A DNA stretch of 64,000 nt from Prostheceraeus crozeri (Eukaryota; Platyhelminthes; Polycladida; Euryleptidae), in assembly GCA_907163375.1 (NCBI GenBank), contig CAJQUW010002202.1, positions 1 through 64,000 of the forward strand, written 5' to 3'. The position numbers and the translations under genes were made by a program. The notes beneath the pieces were generated by a model. That model was not told the origin of the DNA, made no database searches, and worked only from the letters and a program-made list of their open reading frames with translations. Positions 11,794 to 23,749 of this stretch are shown here, in pieces (the first letter of the stretch is position 1; every line of letters begins with the position of its first letter).

Positions 11794-14700
11794 CAGCATT
11801 ATAGAAGACAATAGATTACAAATGTCTATGTTAGAAAAGTCGTTAATGAACATAGATATATGACTGTGAACATCCACCAATAGACAAATACTATGCGACA
11901 ACAATGAAAGTTGACATTGATATCAAATTTAGGAAGTAACGGTAACCCGCCTAGATATCTAAGATACAAAGTGCAACCTTCAGACAATACGTTGACGAAG
12001 CACGTATTGAATGAATGTCGACATTGACAACACTGAGAAGTGACAATCATAGCAGATTCATGCAAACATGCATAGATATCAAATAAAGTTGCGCATCATA
12101 GATAGATGAAGGTCAAGTTACGTAAAAGAATAAGTAATTCATCCTAATTGACAAACAAAATTCCATAATGTCAATCTGCTTAAGATATCAACGTGATTCG
12201 ATTGCTATAAGATAGCACCACAGAATTAGACAGGTCGTCTCTTCTTCCGTTTGACTAGAAGGGAAGCATTGGCAAATGTTACGTAAATGAAATGGCACAA
12301 TCTCCTGACTAAATACCATAGCAATCGAACAATGTGCAGCCAGTTCAACATTAAACACGCCAAATTGTGCAAAGTTTCAGTGACTGTTATCAGCCAGATC
12401 ACACAGCAAAGTAACACAGACGATGTCAAGTTCTACAGAGAAGTTTGTGAACGTTTTTTTCATGCGCCTGCTAACTTTTTTGACAATGATCGCAGGGCAC
12501 AACATTATTGAGAAAACTTTTGCGCAATGATCTGAATTCTTCGAATCTGAAGGAGTCGTGGCGATCGGAGCATTTTGAAGGAATTCAGAGCAATCCGCAA
12601 GCGACGCACGACTATTTTTCCTATTTCTGTAAGGTATCAAAAATTTCTTTTTGCCCACCTATTAAGTTCCTGCATGTGCCATCTGTTTGAATCAGTTTGC
12701 ACTTCTAGCAAAGTGATACGATTCAACAATCCAATTCTGTGGATGACACCCTCATAACCGACACTCTAAAACCGACAGAGGAAATCGATGCATGACGTCA
12801 TCAATAACAGCAACTCACTGTCCTGCACATTCGTTCCAATTTAATGATGATTCAGTCCTAACTCAATTGTGACAAATAGAAGTCGAAGTCGAAGTCGGTG
12901 TATTCCATATTTGCCAATTATATTATCTATCGGAATCAATCTATTTACAGGTGAGTGTCAGAGATATCAATTATAAATTTACATCGCTTATGCCATCTGT
13001 TTCATATATGACATTTTCATTATAATTCTGACGCTAGAGATTTGATAACCTTGTGTTATGTAACTCGTCATAAATGATGATGATATGAATTTTTATACAT
13101 AAATGTATTTATCACCGGACTTCGACTTTCAAATACTAATTAATAACGGAATGAGTTGATTATGGATGGCTGCATGTGAGAGTATGCCTTCAATTGGAGT
13201 AATATAAATAAAACATTATTGTAGAAAAGACTTAGTGCCATGCCTTGTAAAACCAACAATTAATAAAAAGAATGCTCAGTTATTAATCAAAGTTGATGTA
13301 TGCAAGTTTATTTTTTATATGATAATGAAAATCATCCCAGCAGCCATTTATAATAGAATATAATGCTTACTAATTCAAATTATTAATTGAAGTAGTCCTA
13401 ATGAGGACTGATGGCGTTCTCCAATCCGCAAGTGTACAGATGCAATGCTACTGTAACCATTGGATTAATCAGTTCTTAAAAGAACTCAATGGAGCTTTCT
13501 CGTGGCAACGAATTAAAATTTATCAGCTTTGGCCCAATATCTGGTAAAAATGGAAATCTTAAGACATGTAGCTCTACTCATTCTTACTGTTAATATACTA
13601 ATACCATAGATTCCAAACACTGCCGCATACATGCTCAAAACAGGCGTTTAATACCTTACCGACTACAGATGCTGGTAGTGGAAATACAATAGGACAATGG
13701 TCATCATAGGTTAAGGAAATTGAAAATGGATATTATAAAACAACAGCAGATCGATGGATAAAAATTGGAAAAGTGGAGGTAAAACATGGAAATACAATAA
13801 TGCTACTACACCGATTCTGACACTACACATGGTGGATAATGGTGATAGTGGATAAGTGGAAAGTGGATAATGGAGGCAGACACTCTACTACACCGAAAGT
13901 AATGAATACACACTATACCTAGGACTACACATGGAAAATACTATTTCTTCACTTGAATTTGTTATCGCCAGTTTCTTAATCCGTCTATAATACTTCATGT
14001 AATCCCACATTTCTTCATTTGTTCTTCATTTGAAATACAATATATCGATCACTACTTCAGCTACCGATTAAGGGATATAAAACATAATACTGCAGTCCGT
14101 CAGTCATCTGCAGGTACTCGTCTAGTTGTGTTTCGACCCCTAACCTGAACACTCAAACCCAGACGAGCGGGTTCCCACACATAGTGGCTGACAAAATACT
14201 GAATAGGTAATGATATGTCTTGAAAGATATGCCACAAAGATAAGTCAGACATCATTCAAATGTTACGTTTCCCACTTGTAGACTCACCCTGTCATTAAAT
14301 TCATCCCATCAATAAATACAGTATGCTTTTTGCGATCCGCACAAGTAAACAAAAATCCTGTACATCTATCTTTGTCTTTTCGATTCCCACAAGTAAACAT
14401 CCTGTTCATCCTCGAATCCCATAAAAATGTAATCGATGTGTGATAAATATGTAATCCGCCTCTACACAAACTTCGCCTCATACATCGAGACTTAACAATG
14501 GGAGTTCTTTTACCGAAACGATAGCAGCGAAAACTCCCCGAGTAGCTTTAGGTCGAAGTAATACATGTATTTCAAAAGTAAAATTCCAAAAGTAAACAGA
14601 CTGATCTTCGGCGTCCAGCGCCTTTGTTGGTCGATCTTACAATAGCGTTACGGGCCAAGCAAGCCGTGTGAAGATATATGAAGAGTGAGTGATATTAAGA

Positions 14701-15418
14701 ATTGTGATGTCTGTATGAATGCATGTCTAATTGTGAAGTCAGATTGTAGTGTGGCAGTTCATATTTCCTGTTTATTGTAGGTTTCAAGTATGTGATTGCT
14801 TTGGCTTCTGTCAATGGGAGTTCTCTCAATCTCATCTCCCGTAAGCCACGCTAAGCGCTCTACATTCACTCTTCACCGCCCCCCCCATGTGATGACTACA
14901 AGTCATTGTTAGTTTATACACCTATGCAGCAGGGCGTTGAGGAAAATGTAAGTCGTTTGTTGTCGCGTGTCTCATTGAAATTCACAGAGTGAAGTGGATT
15001 GTCGAGCCGAGAAAAGACCGTATTTGTAAAGCGATTCATTATGCCTTGTGAGAGCCTTTTCCGTGTAGCTCATCAAGTCATGCTGAGAATAACCTCTTTA
15101 ACTTATATTTTATACTGGTATTTTTGTTAATTTCTAGTTGTATTGTTTCATGTTCATGTGTAGGCTTAAAAGCCATTATCTTTAAATATACCTTGCATAT
15201 ATTACATGTAAGGGAAAAAAATCAAGCTGACTGCAATTCAAAACTCCCTTCCTGATTTAATCGGTTAAACTTACGAAGCGGATAGTTGTGCTGTTTGTGA
15301 GATAAAATACAATTCTGAAGTTCAAAAAAAAACCTCTAGATTTCATGATATTTAGTGTCTTGTCAGTTTTGTGTACAGCGTCTTGTAACTTCGAGCATAT
15401 TCTACAATATCTGACTAC
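11794..15418. other. Long AT-rich region without a recognisable gene
   Basis: I found no protein similarity, tRNA or transposon end here. A 42-bp segment at 13320-13361 recurs at 18027-18067. A short poly-C run lies at about 14879-14886. Confidence 0.55.
13320..13361 (+). repeat. Dispersed repeat shared with 18027-18067
   Basis: Both places contain AAAATCATCCCAGCAGCC followed by ATTTATAATAGAATA in the same orientation, with unrelated flanks. Confidence 0.7.
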
Positions 15419-15640
15419 TTATGAAGCCAAAATATGAAGGGCCATCTGTAATGGGATCATGCTCTCCGGAAAGGTCAGTTGCACCACAGAGAAAGAGAAG
15501 TCATCCACCTTGTGATATACCGAAGTTCTCAAGCTGTTCTGTGAGATTTGTATTTTCACGTCAAGGTAAACTACCTCTTTATTGTTATCACCATTTCTCT
15601 CCGCCAACAAGTCAGGTGGATGAATTCTTTGAATCAACTA
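15419..15640 (-). pseudogene. Penelope-like RT, C-terminal piece
   Basis: The minus frame reads VYLDVKIQIS ... TSVYHKVDDFSFSVV, matching the late RT region of Penelope-like elements, where a LDL-x-I block is followed by VYDKRDDFxFxIV. It lies directly downstream of the RT at 15775-17346 and is most likely the same element after a deletion or frameshift. Confidence 0.75.
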
Positions 15641-15774
15641 ATCAAAGTGCTTATAATTGACTACACATATCGTCAATGTATCTTGATGTAGGTGATAACA
15701 AGCGTGCTAAATGATATTTCTTAGTTTTTATCAAATTTTGCATAAAAACATATACGCAGTGTTAGAGGAATAGG

Positions 15775-17346
15775 TCAGCTAGGAAAATCCATAAAATCCA
15801 CCAAATCCATAATAGCGAATATGTGATATTCAATCAATTTTTGATCAAGATATAAGGTTGAAAAATCGAAAACTTGTAGTAAATGAACTTGTGTCGAGTT
15901 TAATCTGTGTAGAAATTCTTGTGTGGACTTTATACTCCAGAAACAATCGAAACCGCTGTTTCTCTTAATTGCCATACAATATCTTTGAAAATTGTCTCGT
16001 AAAATACTTAAGGCTGAATTTACTTTGATGGAAAACTTTTTCGATGTGCATTGTCGTGCACCTGCTATGAATCTAAATTTGCATGGAGTTTTGTGAAATT
16101 TTGGAATCCAATATAATTTTGGTAATTTTCTGTCTTTTTCACAGACAGTTAGTTTGAACTCGCTTTTCATAATTGTTGTATGTTGCTCAATTACATTCTG
16201 CGCTGAAATTTGCTCTGGACCGTAGGTATCATTACCTGATATGTTCGACGTGGAAATATCAATTCCCAACTTGGCTAAGAGAATTTTGAGATAAAACTTT
16301 TTAGAAATGAAGGCATAATGATTAGATGTTTTATCAACTGGCGTAATTATGACGTCATTCTGCAATTCTTTCAGAGTTTTCCACATTTTGACATTTATCT
16401 TGTGTCGATTAGCTCGAAATCTATTCGAAGGTTTCTTGGCAAGATATATTCGATCTTTAATCAGTGCCAAGATTCTTGATTTCCACGCTGAGAATAAAGT
16501 AGCCTCGAGCTTCTCTTTCTTACTTATTTTTGTAATATGCTCATCTAATGAATAACTGATTTGAGTTGTTATGGCACTCCATCTAAGGCTTTTGGGAATT
16601 CTGCATTTGGTACCAAAACTGAAGAGTTGACGTAAGTCTTTATCATCTACAATATCCAGATCACCCGTTATTATGTGACCATAGTGTGGGTAAACAAAAG
16701 ATCGCCTCTTGCTACATGAGCATGGATTATTCATGATGTGTATCACATCTTGAAACTTCAGGTTATTCAAAAAACGCTCATAATTGCAAAACTTCAATGC
16801 AGTGGGTTTATCTAATTTATAGAATATCTTCGATGGATAACGTTCTTGAATTGTGCTTGGAATAAGCTTGCACACACTTTGATCGCAGAATATAGACATG
16901 AGATTGAGTGAGTCTATTGTCTGAGATTCGAACGGTATAATTACGGTTGCTCTTTCTTTTACCCTTTTCTTCTCCGAGTCTAGGTTTAGGTTAAGTTTAT
17001 TCTGAATGTATGCTGTCAGTATAAATGTCATCATGTTTGCCTCATCCCTTGCCTTGCCAAGAATGGCTCTTAGCATAGTTTTAGAGAGAGATTTTAGATG
17101 ATGATAAAACTTTGACATCTTACGCGTCTCAAAAGAATCTTGCAATTCTTGATAAGTATTATCAAGTTTCATAATACTTGAGCCTTTTCTACCCGATTTT
17201 CTTATCCCATGACTCCTTTTTCGTCTGCTGATCGGATAACTAAAAAGTTGATCATTGGATATGGACTGCTGAGATACGCATCCACCTCCCAAAACTCCAT
17301 CATTCAAACCCAATGGGTATAAGGTGTTGAGCATCTTGATATGCAT
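15775..17346 (-). pseudogene. Penelope-like reverse transcriptase, N-terminal and central parts
   Basis: A 523-codon open frame. After a linker with TLYPLGLND comes a long N-terminal region, then RT blocks: DVIITPVDKTSNHYAF, LPKLYWIPKFHKTPCKFRFI, CFWSIKSTQEFL and DFSTLY (the first catalytic Asp block). The frame ends at 15775, before the YxDD block. It is in the same frame as the GIY-YIG domain upstream, separated only by a TAA at about 17365-17367. The original protein therefore had the nuclease in front of the RT, the permuted layout known from the Naiad group of Penelope-like elements. Confidence 0.88.
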
Positions 17347-17349
17347 GTC

Positions 17350-17808
17350 TTCCTTGCGGTTTAGTTATCTGGCTATCTCTTCCGGTGATATGTATATATT
17401 GTCATCAACATGATCAATAATTTGCAATTCAACATCAGTCCAAGAATGATGATCTTGCTTAAAGTGATTGCTAAGATATGTGTTTAAGTGACCTTTTAAT
17501 ACTGAATGACGATGACCATTTAATCTACAATGTAGCGGTTGCTTTGTTTGTCCGACATATTGCATTCCACATCTACTACATGATATAAGATAAATAACAT
17601 TTCTACTTTTACAAGTAAAAACACCTGGCTGATCAAAGATAAACCGGTAGCCTGTACTGAAACTTCCGTAGTAATTTTCGGTATTCAAAGATTTGCAGCA
17701 AAGACATCTATTGCTACCACGTCCACAACATCTGATGTTTTTCAAATTAGAGGGCGCTATCCACTTCTTCGCATTAACGCTGAACACTTTTCGTACCATA
17801 TAAACCAT
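17350..17808 (-). pseudogene. N-terminal GIY-YIG endonuclease of a permuted Penelope-like element
   Basis: The frame shows a cysteine cluster (RCCGRGSNRCLCCKS), then NVIYLISCSRCGMQYVGQT with the GIY and YVG signature blocks, a conserved Arg in HCRLNGHRH, and an asparagine-containing SNHFKQDHH block. About 147 codons are open. It is followed in the same frame, after one TAA, by the linker and RT. The stop is TAA rather than TGA, so it is not a selenocysteine codon of the sort reported for some Naiad elements. Confidence 0.88.
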
Positions 17809-19108
17809 GAGAAAATTTGCCAGAGCCTCGAAAAGAGCGAGGAATTCGCGGAGGTTGGACTTTCACATTCCTGCTATCTATTGGCATTTACGCCTAAATG
17901 ACTATGTATATGATAATTATTAAGATGTGGGACAGATTAGGCATTTCGACAGCTAGCAGAGGTCCAGTAGCGGGGTCGTGAAACCACCTGCACCTGAAGA
18001 CATACTATCCAAGTAATTCTCATACGATGATAAAAATCATCCCAGCAGCCATTTATAATAGAATAGAATTTGAAAGTGTTATAAATAACATTGATTTTTC
18101 ATGCAAAATGTCTCCTGTCCGCTCAGTTATTGCGCACTATTTATGATCAGTACTTGCTTGAATTTAAACAAAAGGAAAATATTTTTGGTTACTCGGCTAT
18201 AATATTCTCAAAACTTCATTAATAAATACATGTGCTCAATCAGTGTTGCATGAAAAGTGTATTTATTAACGATTAAAAGCATATGTTAAAATCAAAATTT
18301 ATGAAGAAACACTAAATACAATGAATTTTTCATGCATAATGTCTCCTCCCCACTCACTGATTTTAACTTTAAAATTTCCTGCAGAATTTTCAGTGTTAAC
18401 AGTTGCCTTCGTCATGAATGCCTATCACTTCATTTTATCATCTTCTCATCGTGTTAATTTTATCACATCCCATGTCGTCGTCGAATCATCATATCATTGA
18501 ATCATTGCATCATTTTATCACTTCTTTTTAACATCATCAATGTTTTGTCAATTTTTTGGCTAATAAAGAGAGAGATAGAAAGTTGTGAAGGTCATTTAAG
18601 CGAACTTTCATAATTTGCGAAACAAAACAGCGATTATCAAGCTGTGAATGATTCATCGCATATAATGTCTTCCAGTTCACAAGCGCACCTTCAAATCTGT
18701 TCAATAGATGCAATGAAAGGATATGTTTGAGTTTATGACTCATATTAACAACGGAAAAGTCTAAAAGTAGGAGTGACACCGCAAACATGATAATGTTCTA
18801 TAATCACGCTCAAAAGTTTGAAATAATGACTTCTTTGACCCGTATAAATGTATGTGTAAGGCATTGTCGTTATTCAGCCATATCAATTATTATTACTGAA
18901 GCAGTCTATCTGCTGAGGCCGAATTAGTGAATATTGAATCTGCACAATGAAAAGTAATTGGTTGTTATAAAGTGTAAGAAAGAAGTAAACACCATTGTAA
19001 AGTAACATAGTTAAAATGATTCATGGAAAAAAATGTGGCTAAAAATTATGATATGTACTCAAAGGTATTGAAGATCGGAAAAGACCTGGGTAGGAAAACG
19101 CATGATTT
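17809..19108. other. No gene seen
   Basis: AT-rich sequence. Holds the second copy of the 13.3-kb dispersed repeat (18027-18067) and otherwise only short random frames. Confidence 0.5.
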
Positions 19109-19326
19109 AATCAAAAAAGTTTGGAGTGTACAGGCCAATCTGCCAAATTACAATCTATTGCAACACGCGACTTGTTGCGGAGACCTCCTCCATCTTCAGG
19201 CGGATAAGAAGTTTTATGAGTTTATTATCTGCCTGAAGATGGAACAGGTCTCCGCAAGAAGTCGCTTACTGCAATAGACTGTATGTGGCGGATTGGTCTT
19301 TTAACTCTAAACTTTTTTTGATTATT
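19109..19326. repeat. Foldback hairpin, about 95-bp arms
   Basis: The left arm (19109-19203) and right arm (19227-19326) are inverted copies. The core pairs GGAGACCTCCTCCATCTTCAGG with CCTGAAGATGGAACAGGTCTCC with a few differences, and the outer parts pair ATCAAAAAAGTTT with AAACTTTTTTTGAT. It is a non-coding MITE or foldback element. Confidence 0.8.
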
Positions 19327-19473
19327 CAAAGATAATGTGCCACGTACACGTGATCCTCCTGTTCCACTTTTCTCATTTCTCATCTTCCATGATTTCTCTA
19401 TCACTGAAATTGTTTTAAATATACAACAAGCAATTCACAAACGATTTCAGTTCAAAATCCTATTTTCAGACTA

Positions 19474-21117
19474 CAGTGGAAGCTCTCATATCGGGGCACA
19501 AGTCTCAAATTTTGGTCCCCGCAAGTTCTTTTGGAGTTTGAATATCGGGGCAGAAGCTCGAATAACGGGGCAACTTTTCCTATTTTACCAATTATATGAA
19601 CTGAGCGGCACCTGTAACCTGTCACCAAAGCGAGTGATTGAAAAGTAGATCGCTAAAAATAGTCTAATGCTGTACTGGTTTTAAGGTAAAAAATGGTTAA
19701 AGCGGTCACGGCGTGAAACGAATATCGAATAATCTAAATAATTTTGTAGACAACACATGTGTGAACAAAGTCGCAAAGTTTTACTGTTTATGGACAATGC
19801 TGTTGTACACAACGTCGATGCAAACCTCACCAATGTTAAAATTGTATTTTTTCCAAAAATACCCCACGACCTATTTACAGCTACTAGATGCAGGAGTTAT
19901 TCAGGCCTTCAAGTTGAACTACAGACGGTGCGTGAATAACCATGTTTTGAACGTGTTGGCAAGTGATAGTACGGTGAAAGACAATCCATTTGAATCGATA
20001 ATCATTGGAATAGTGATTATTTAGATTTTCCGTGCTTGGAATGACGTTAGTAAGAGAACGATCTCAGGATGTTTCGGCAATTGTGGTTTCTACACCTCAG
20101 AAGTTGAACCGACTGAATCCGTCGAATAATCCTTGAATGAATCGTTGACTGCGGAAGATGAGTGCTTAGCAATGTATGAAATGAACGATAAACATCTTCC
20201 TTACACAACTTGCATCGGAGTCCCTTTTCGAAGAGGTTTCTCCAACAAATGAAAATGGTCAGCTGTGTAGCAATGAGGATCCAATCGACATTTCCGATGA
20301 CGATGAGCAAGAAGAAGTTTCAAGATATCATAACATTCCTACAAGGGACCTCTGGCTGCCATAAATTTGCTGAAGAATTTTGCTCTGCAAACTTGATATC
20401 AGGAAATTTTGATCTACAGTGACATCAGGAAGCTTTGGTAAGTCGACGTGTGCAGGAACAGGTGCAGACTAGCATCACAGACTTTTTTCAGAAACAAGAG
20501 ATTGCGATGAATTTTTGCCTTTACAATACATATACATCATTTGCACGTACATGTAATTTTCTTCTTTCCTTTTGCGTTTGGAAGACTTGTAGCTATAAAA
20601 GCTCTAACTTGGGCATATCGTTTGGTATATGGTTTGTATAGGCCTATAGATCCGAAGAAAATATTTCATCAAAACTGTTATGAGCGTAAGATTAATTAAA
20701 TTGTTGTAACCCGCAATAAAGCCATAGATTTATATTTCAATCATACCTATATATTAATGGATGTACGCTCGTGATAACTTCGGTTACAAAATGCGCGAGT
20801 AGTTTTAAATTTAGGGATAATAAAAATGCAATCGTGAAATAATTTTTTGGCTACATCTAAGCTTATTGCTATATTACTATATTTGATTGTATGCCAAAAG
20901 TAAGGATTACCCGTTAAATTGGAATTGATAGTACAATAACCGATTTATTTTAAACGAGTACTTGTAATAAATCCATGAAATGCATCTAGGATTCGTATTG
21001 AAGTGATTCATTTGATTTAATCTAAGGTTTCGCATGAACTCGAATACCGGGGCACTCTCCCATACCGGAGCATTTTTAGCCATCCCCCGAGTTGCCACGA
21101 TATTCGAGCTTCCACTG
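19474..21117 (+). mobile_element. Tigger/pogo DNA transposon, complete ends, internal deletion
   Basis: Left end TA-CAGTGGAAGCTC... (19474) and right end ...GAGCTTCCACTG-TA (21117) are inverted and flanked by TA. Sub-terminal repeats of the type ATACCGGGGCA recur inside both ends (19490-19575 and 21045-21075). It is 1644 bp. The DNA-binding N-terminus and first catalytic block of the transposase are absent, so it is a deletion derivative of an autonomous pogo-like element. Confidence 0.88.
19757..20492 (+). pseudogene. Tigger/pogo transposase fragment with C-terminal PIP box
   Basis: The second catalytic block is RKVLLFMDNAVVHN, followed by NVKIVFFPK. In a shifted frame come LDAGVIQAFKLNYRR (third catalytic Asp) and AWNDVS ... 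CFGNCGF. The C-terminus carries QTSITDFFQK at about 20465-20494, which fits the PCNA-binding pattern QxxIxxFF known from pogo transposase. There are several frameshifts and stops. It is clearly of the DDE_1 family (pogo, Tigger, jerky, CENP-B). Confidence 0.88.
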
Positions 21118-21119
21118 TA

Positions 21120-21742
21120 CGTACTATTTATCAGCAAAAATGCATGCTCTTTTAATTGTGCACATCATTATTTATGTACGAGTAATAGAATATCCAATGC
21201 AAAGCTTTGTACAGAGTTTAAGATGAATATTGATGAAAAAATAGACGCTGCATGAAATAGATGCTGATCGATAGCGTTCAAGACCCGGCTCATGTCGTTC
21301 AAGGCAGCTCGTATCGTCGATAAATGACAGGCTTCAAGAATGTCATCTAGTACATTTTTGGTATAGTGTTCGTATGCCAACCTCAACTTCAAACGATCAC
21401 AGTTGGACAGGAAAATTATGTTTCTATCACTAAACATGGTCGATAGAGCTACAAATCAAAAACTTCAAGCATCTTCAAGTGATATAGTTTTTTTCAATAT
21501 ACCGACGAGTGAGCAATGAAGGGATGTCTTTTTGACTTCTCTGGTTTTTCAGTGTAAACGCGATTAATAGAGTGCGAGCGTCTAACGTCATACATTAAAT
21601 ATCATGAATCTCTGTTTGAAAATGGTTATCCTCTCAGGCTTATCGCCTCTGTAAAAGGTACCCCAAGAGAAAATACAGAATGGTTAGTGGGTAAAACTTC
21701 GAAGGGAAAAATTTCGAGGGAGAGAAAAATGTTGCGTGTCTT
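21120..21742. other. No gene seen between Tigger and the virus-like island
   Basis: A minus-strand open frame (21168-21437, 89 codons) has no similarity I recognise. Confidence 0.4.
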
Positions 21743-21868
21743 CCGAAAATGTTTTCCAAACAGTTCCTGAAATTGACTTTAACCTGAAAATGTTTTCCAA
21801 ACAGTTCCTGAAACTAACTTCTACTTGAAAAGGTATTCCAAATAGTTCCTTAAACTGACTTTTGCCCT
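21743..21868. repeat. Three tandem copies of a 41-bp unit
   Basis: Copies start at about 21745, 21786 and 21827. Each begins GAAAATGTTTTCCAAACAGT or a close variant and continues TCCTGAAACT. The third is most diverged. It lies just outside the virus-like island. Confidence 0.85.
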
Positions 21869-21947
21869 TTCTCATTTCAACTTTAGCATGAAAGTCACAA
21901 GTGAGTGAGATTTTTATTATATCATTTCACAGACACACACAATTACA

Positions 21948-22606
21948 TTAGTCTTTATGTTGAGTAACAATGGTTTCAATCAAGTTTATAACAGTCTCCA
22001 AAACTTGGTCCGGGGCTTTTCCTCCGTCAATGATGTAGAATTTGGCTGCCAGCCAGGCTTCATGTAGTTCGTCCAACGCCTCAAGCCATTCTAAAGCAAA
22101 TTCCTTTGATTTTAGTTCATGTGCAGACTTCCGCTGCAGGACGTGCTCGTAGAATATGCGTGGTGCTGTTCTCAGATAGATGTAATAATCAGTTGAATTT
22201 GGATGATAGAGTGAGCAACAAGGCGCAATGTCCTCGAAGATGGCGCGCTCGGCATCAGTCATGAAGCCTCAGTTGTGTGCGTGTGGCACAAATATCTTCC
22301 GCGTCGATCCAACTGACCGTTCATAGATGGTGCCGCGTGCAAAAGACTTTGTTTCACAAGCCGCCGCTTGGCTAGTGTATTCAAGACATGTACGAGTATA
22401 TTGAATGTGAATGACCAACGAGTGGGCTTCGTATAGTTCAAACTGAGCATGTCTGAACCGCGAACACTAGTCCAATCACGAACGGGCTCTAAACTAAAGT
22501 TCAGCGTCTGCAACACTGGATTTTCTCTGCAGCTGCCTCGAGTCGCGCAATCAGCGTGCTTTTTCCAGCACCTATATTTCCTTCAATATTGATCGATAGA
22601 GGAGCC
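21948..22606 (-). pseudogene. Deoxynucleoside kinase (dNK/TK2/dCK family), broken
   Basis: Family proteins phosphorylate deoxynucleosides for dNTP supply. ATG at 22606 is followed by the P-loop GNIGAGKST. The next frame has EPVRDW and PTRWSFTFN (substrate-site region), a third frame has the ERS motif near 22330, and the last 104 codons include IYLRTAP, the LID-like Arg region and WLEALDELHEAWL, all hallmarks of the family. Total length corresponds to about 218 codons, close to the usual 200-260. Lesions are frameshifts near 22510 and 22345 and a TGA near 22270. No introns are seen, which fits a viral or element gene better than an animal host gene. It is divergently arranged with the gene at 22740. 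Confidence 0.9.
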
Positions 22607-22739
22607 ATGTTTGTTAGGCGGAAGGTGAGCTGTGAATGACTGTTATGCGGCGGCATGCTGCTTTATATATGCACTATCGGCGTGCGCGCCTACGTTAGCT
22701 TAAATGCAGTATTACATTGTGTACATCTTATTTTGTTCA
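22607..22739. promoter_or_regulatory. Divergent promoter region with TATA-like box
   Basis: This gap separates the kinase (minus) from the next gene (plus) and contains TTTATATATG at 22662-22671, suitable for the plus-strand gene that starts near 22740. It is inferred from position and sequence only. Confidence 0.4.
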
Positions 22740-23214
22740 TGATGATGAGTAGACGACGGCTAGTAAGGGCAGCTGATGAAAGTAATCAGTGTCAACTTGC
22801 AGTGCATAGGAGTGCACTCTGCGGAGTGGTAGTGGACTACGTTATCAATTTCTCTGATTTCCAAACTGATGTGGACGAGATCAAAAGACTTCCGCTCTTT
22901 TCCATCAATTATGCGCTCATTGTTTCGTTTACCACATCAAGGTGCGCTTGGTCGCTCAGTGTGAATGCGAAAAACTGACGGGCGACGAGGTGGTCACGGG
23001 TGTGGAGACTTATTATCATGGATCCTATGGCTCGGAGCTAGAGCACCAACTGGCCGCTCAAGACTTTTGCGATCGTCACATGGCAAAAATAGCCAGTCGT
23101 ATTGCCGAGTTTCATGCCCGCGGTAGTTCCCTTCGCATGCGCCAAATCAAACACATCCTTATCCAGATTAGCGTTTGTCCCGACGTACCTGGCCGCTATA
23201 ATGACGAGCGCTGA
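22740..23214 (+). pseudogene. Polinton/adintovirus-type N-terminal domain protein (GSGW-like), broken
   Basis: Begins at an ATG cluster (22740-22748). A frameshift near 22940 moves to a second frame containing VAQCECEKLTGDE and then EFHARGSS ... IKHILIQISVCPD. The layout of a helical stretch, an EFxxRGSxx turn, then I-x-x-I-x-I-x-V matches a domain that in Polinton-type elements precedes the polymerase or stands alone (usual form FxxRGSGW). No polymerase B motifs follow. The assignment rests on pattern only. Confidence 0.4.
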
Positions 23215-23749
23215 GAAGCAGCGCGGCTACCTTTGGTGGACTCTCATTCGGCGAAATTGTCGGCGTTACTGGTATTTTCTTTTTCATAAACTGCACCGCC
23301 TCTTAGCCCACCTGGTCGACGGAAGCAGCCGGCTCTATTTCCAACAATTTCTTATATTTACGCTAGTATCCAGCCCGCCCAATCCAACTATTCTATTTAG
23401 TCTGTTGGACTATAATAGTACGAATGACTTTATTTCCTTGCTACTCAGTTGATATACAGATTGTCAGTTGCTGCCTCGTTTTGCTGAGGCTCTCGCTGTC
23501 TCCATCGACTTTGTGCGCCGGTCCGGAGGAATGCTTACTCACTGGTGTGAACCAAAGTACTGTGTCGCATATTACACCCGTCCCGGGCCTAGTTGCTGAG
23601 CTTTATGCGGAGGGTGTAATTGTATATTTCGTTGTGGGGATAGTTTTCGTGTTTTTCTGCAGTGTAGTGTCATGGATAGTGCTTGCCTGAGAATGGCCGC
23701 CAAATAGTTTACGCTATCCCTCCTCAATTTATCATGGTTGAAGATCTCA
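23215..23749 (+). other. Unassigned coding-like region of the virus-like element
   Basis: The plus frame open over 23102-23452 continues from the preceding gene's region and has an aromatic, Arg-rich segment (RGYLWW, RRYWYFLFHKLHR). A second frame (23424-23690) ends with a hydrophobic, membrane-like stretch (VIVYFVVGIVFVFFCSVVSW). Neither matches a family I know. They may be the truncated C-terminal part of the previous gene and a small membrane protein. Confidence 0.3.

Noticed and set aside
14879-14886. Poly-C tract as a regulatory site
   Set aside because: Short homopolymer with no associated gene or motif.
17365-17367. Recoded stop between GIY-YIG and RT
   Set aside because: The codon is TAA, not TGA, and the RT is truncated further on, so it is a simple nonsense mutation.
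22942-23452. DNA polymerase B of the virus-like element
   Set aside because: None of the polymerase or exonuclease motifs occurs; only an N-terminal-domain-like pattern is visible and there is no room for the enzyme before the next gene.
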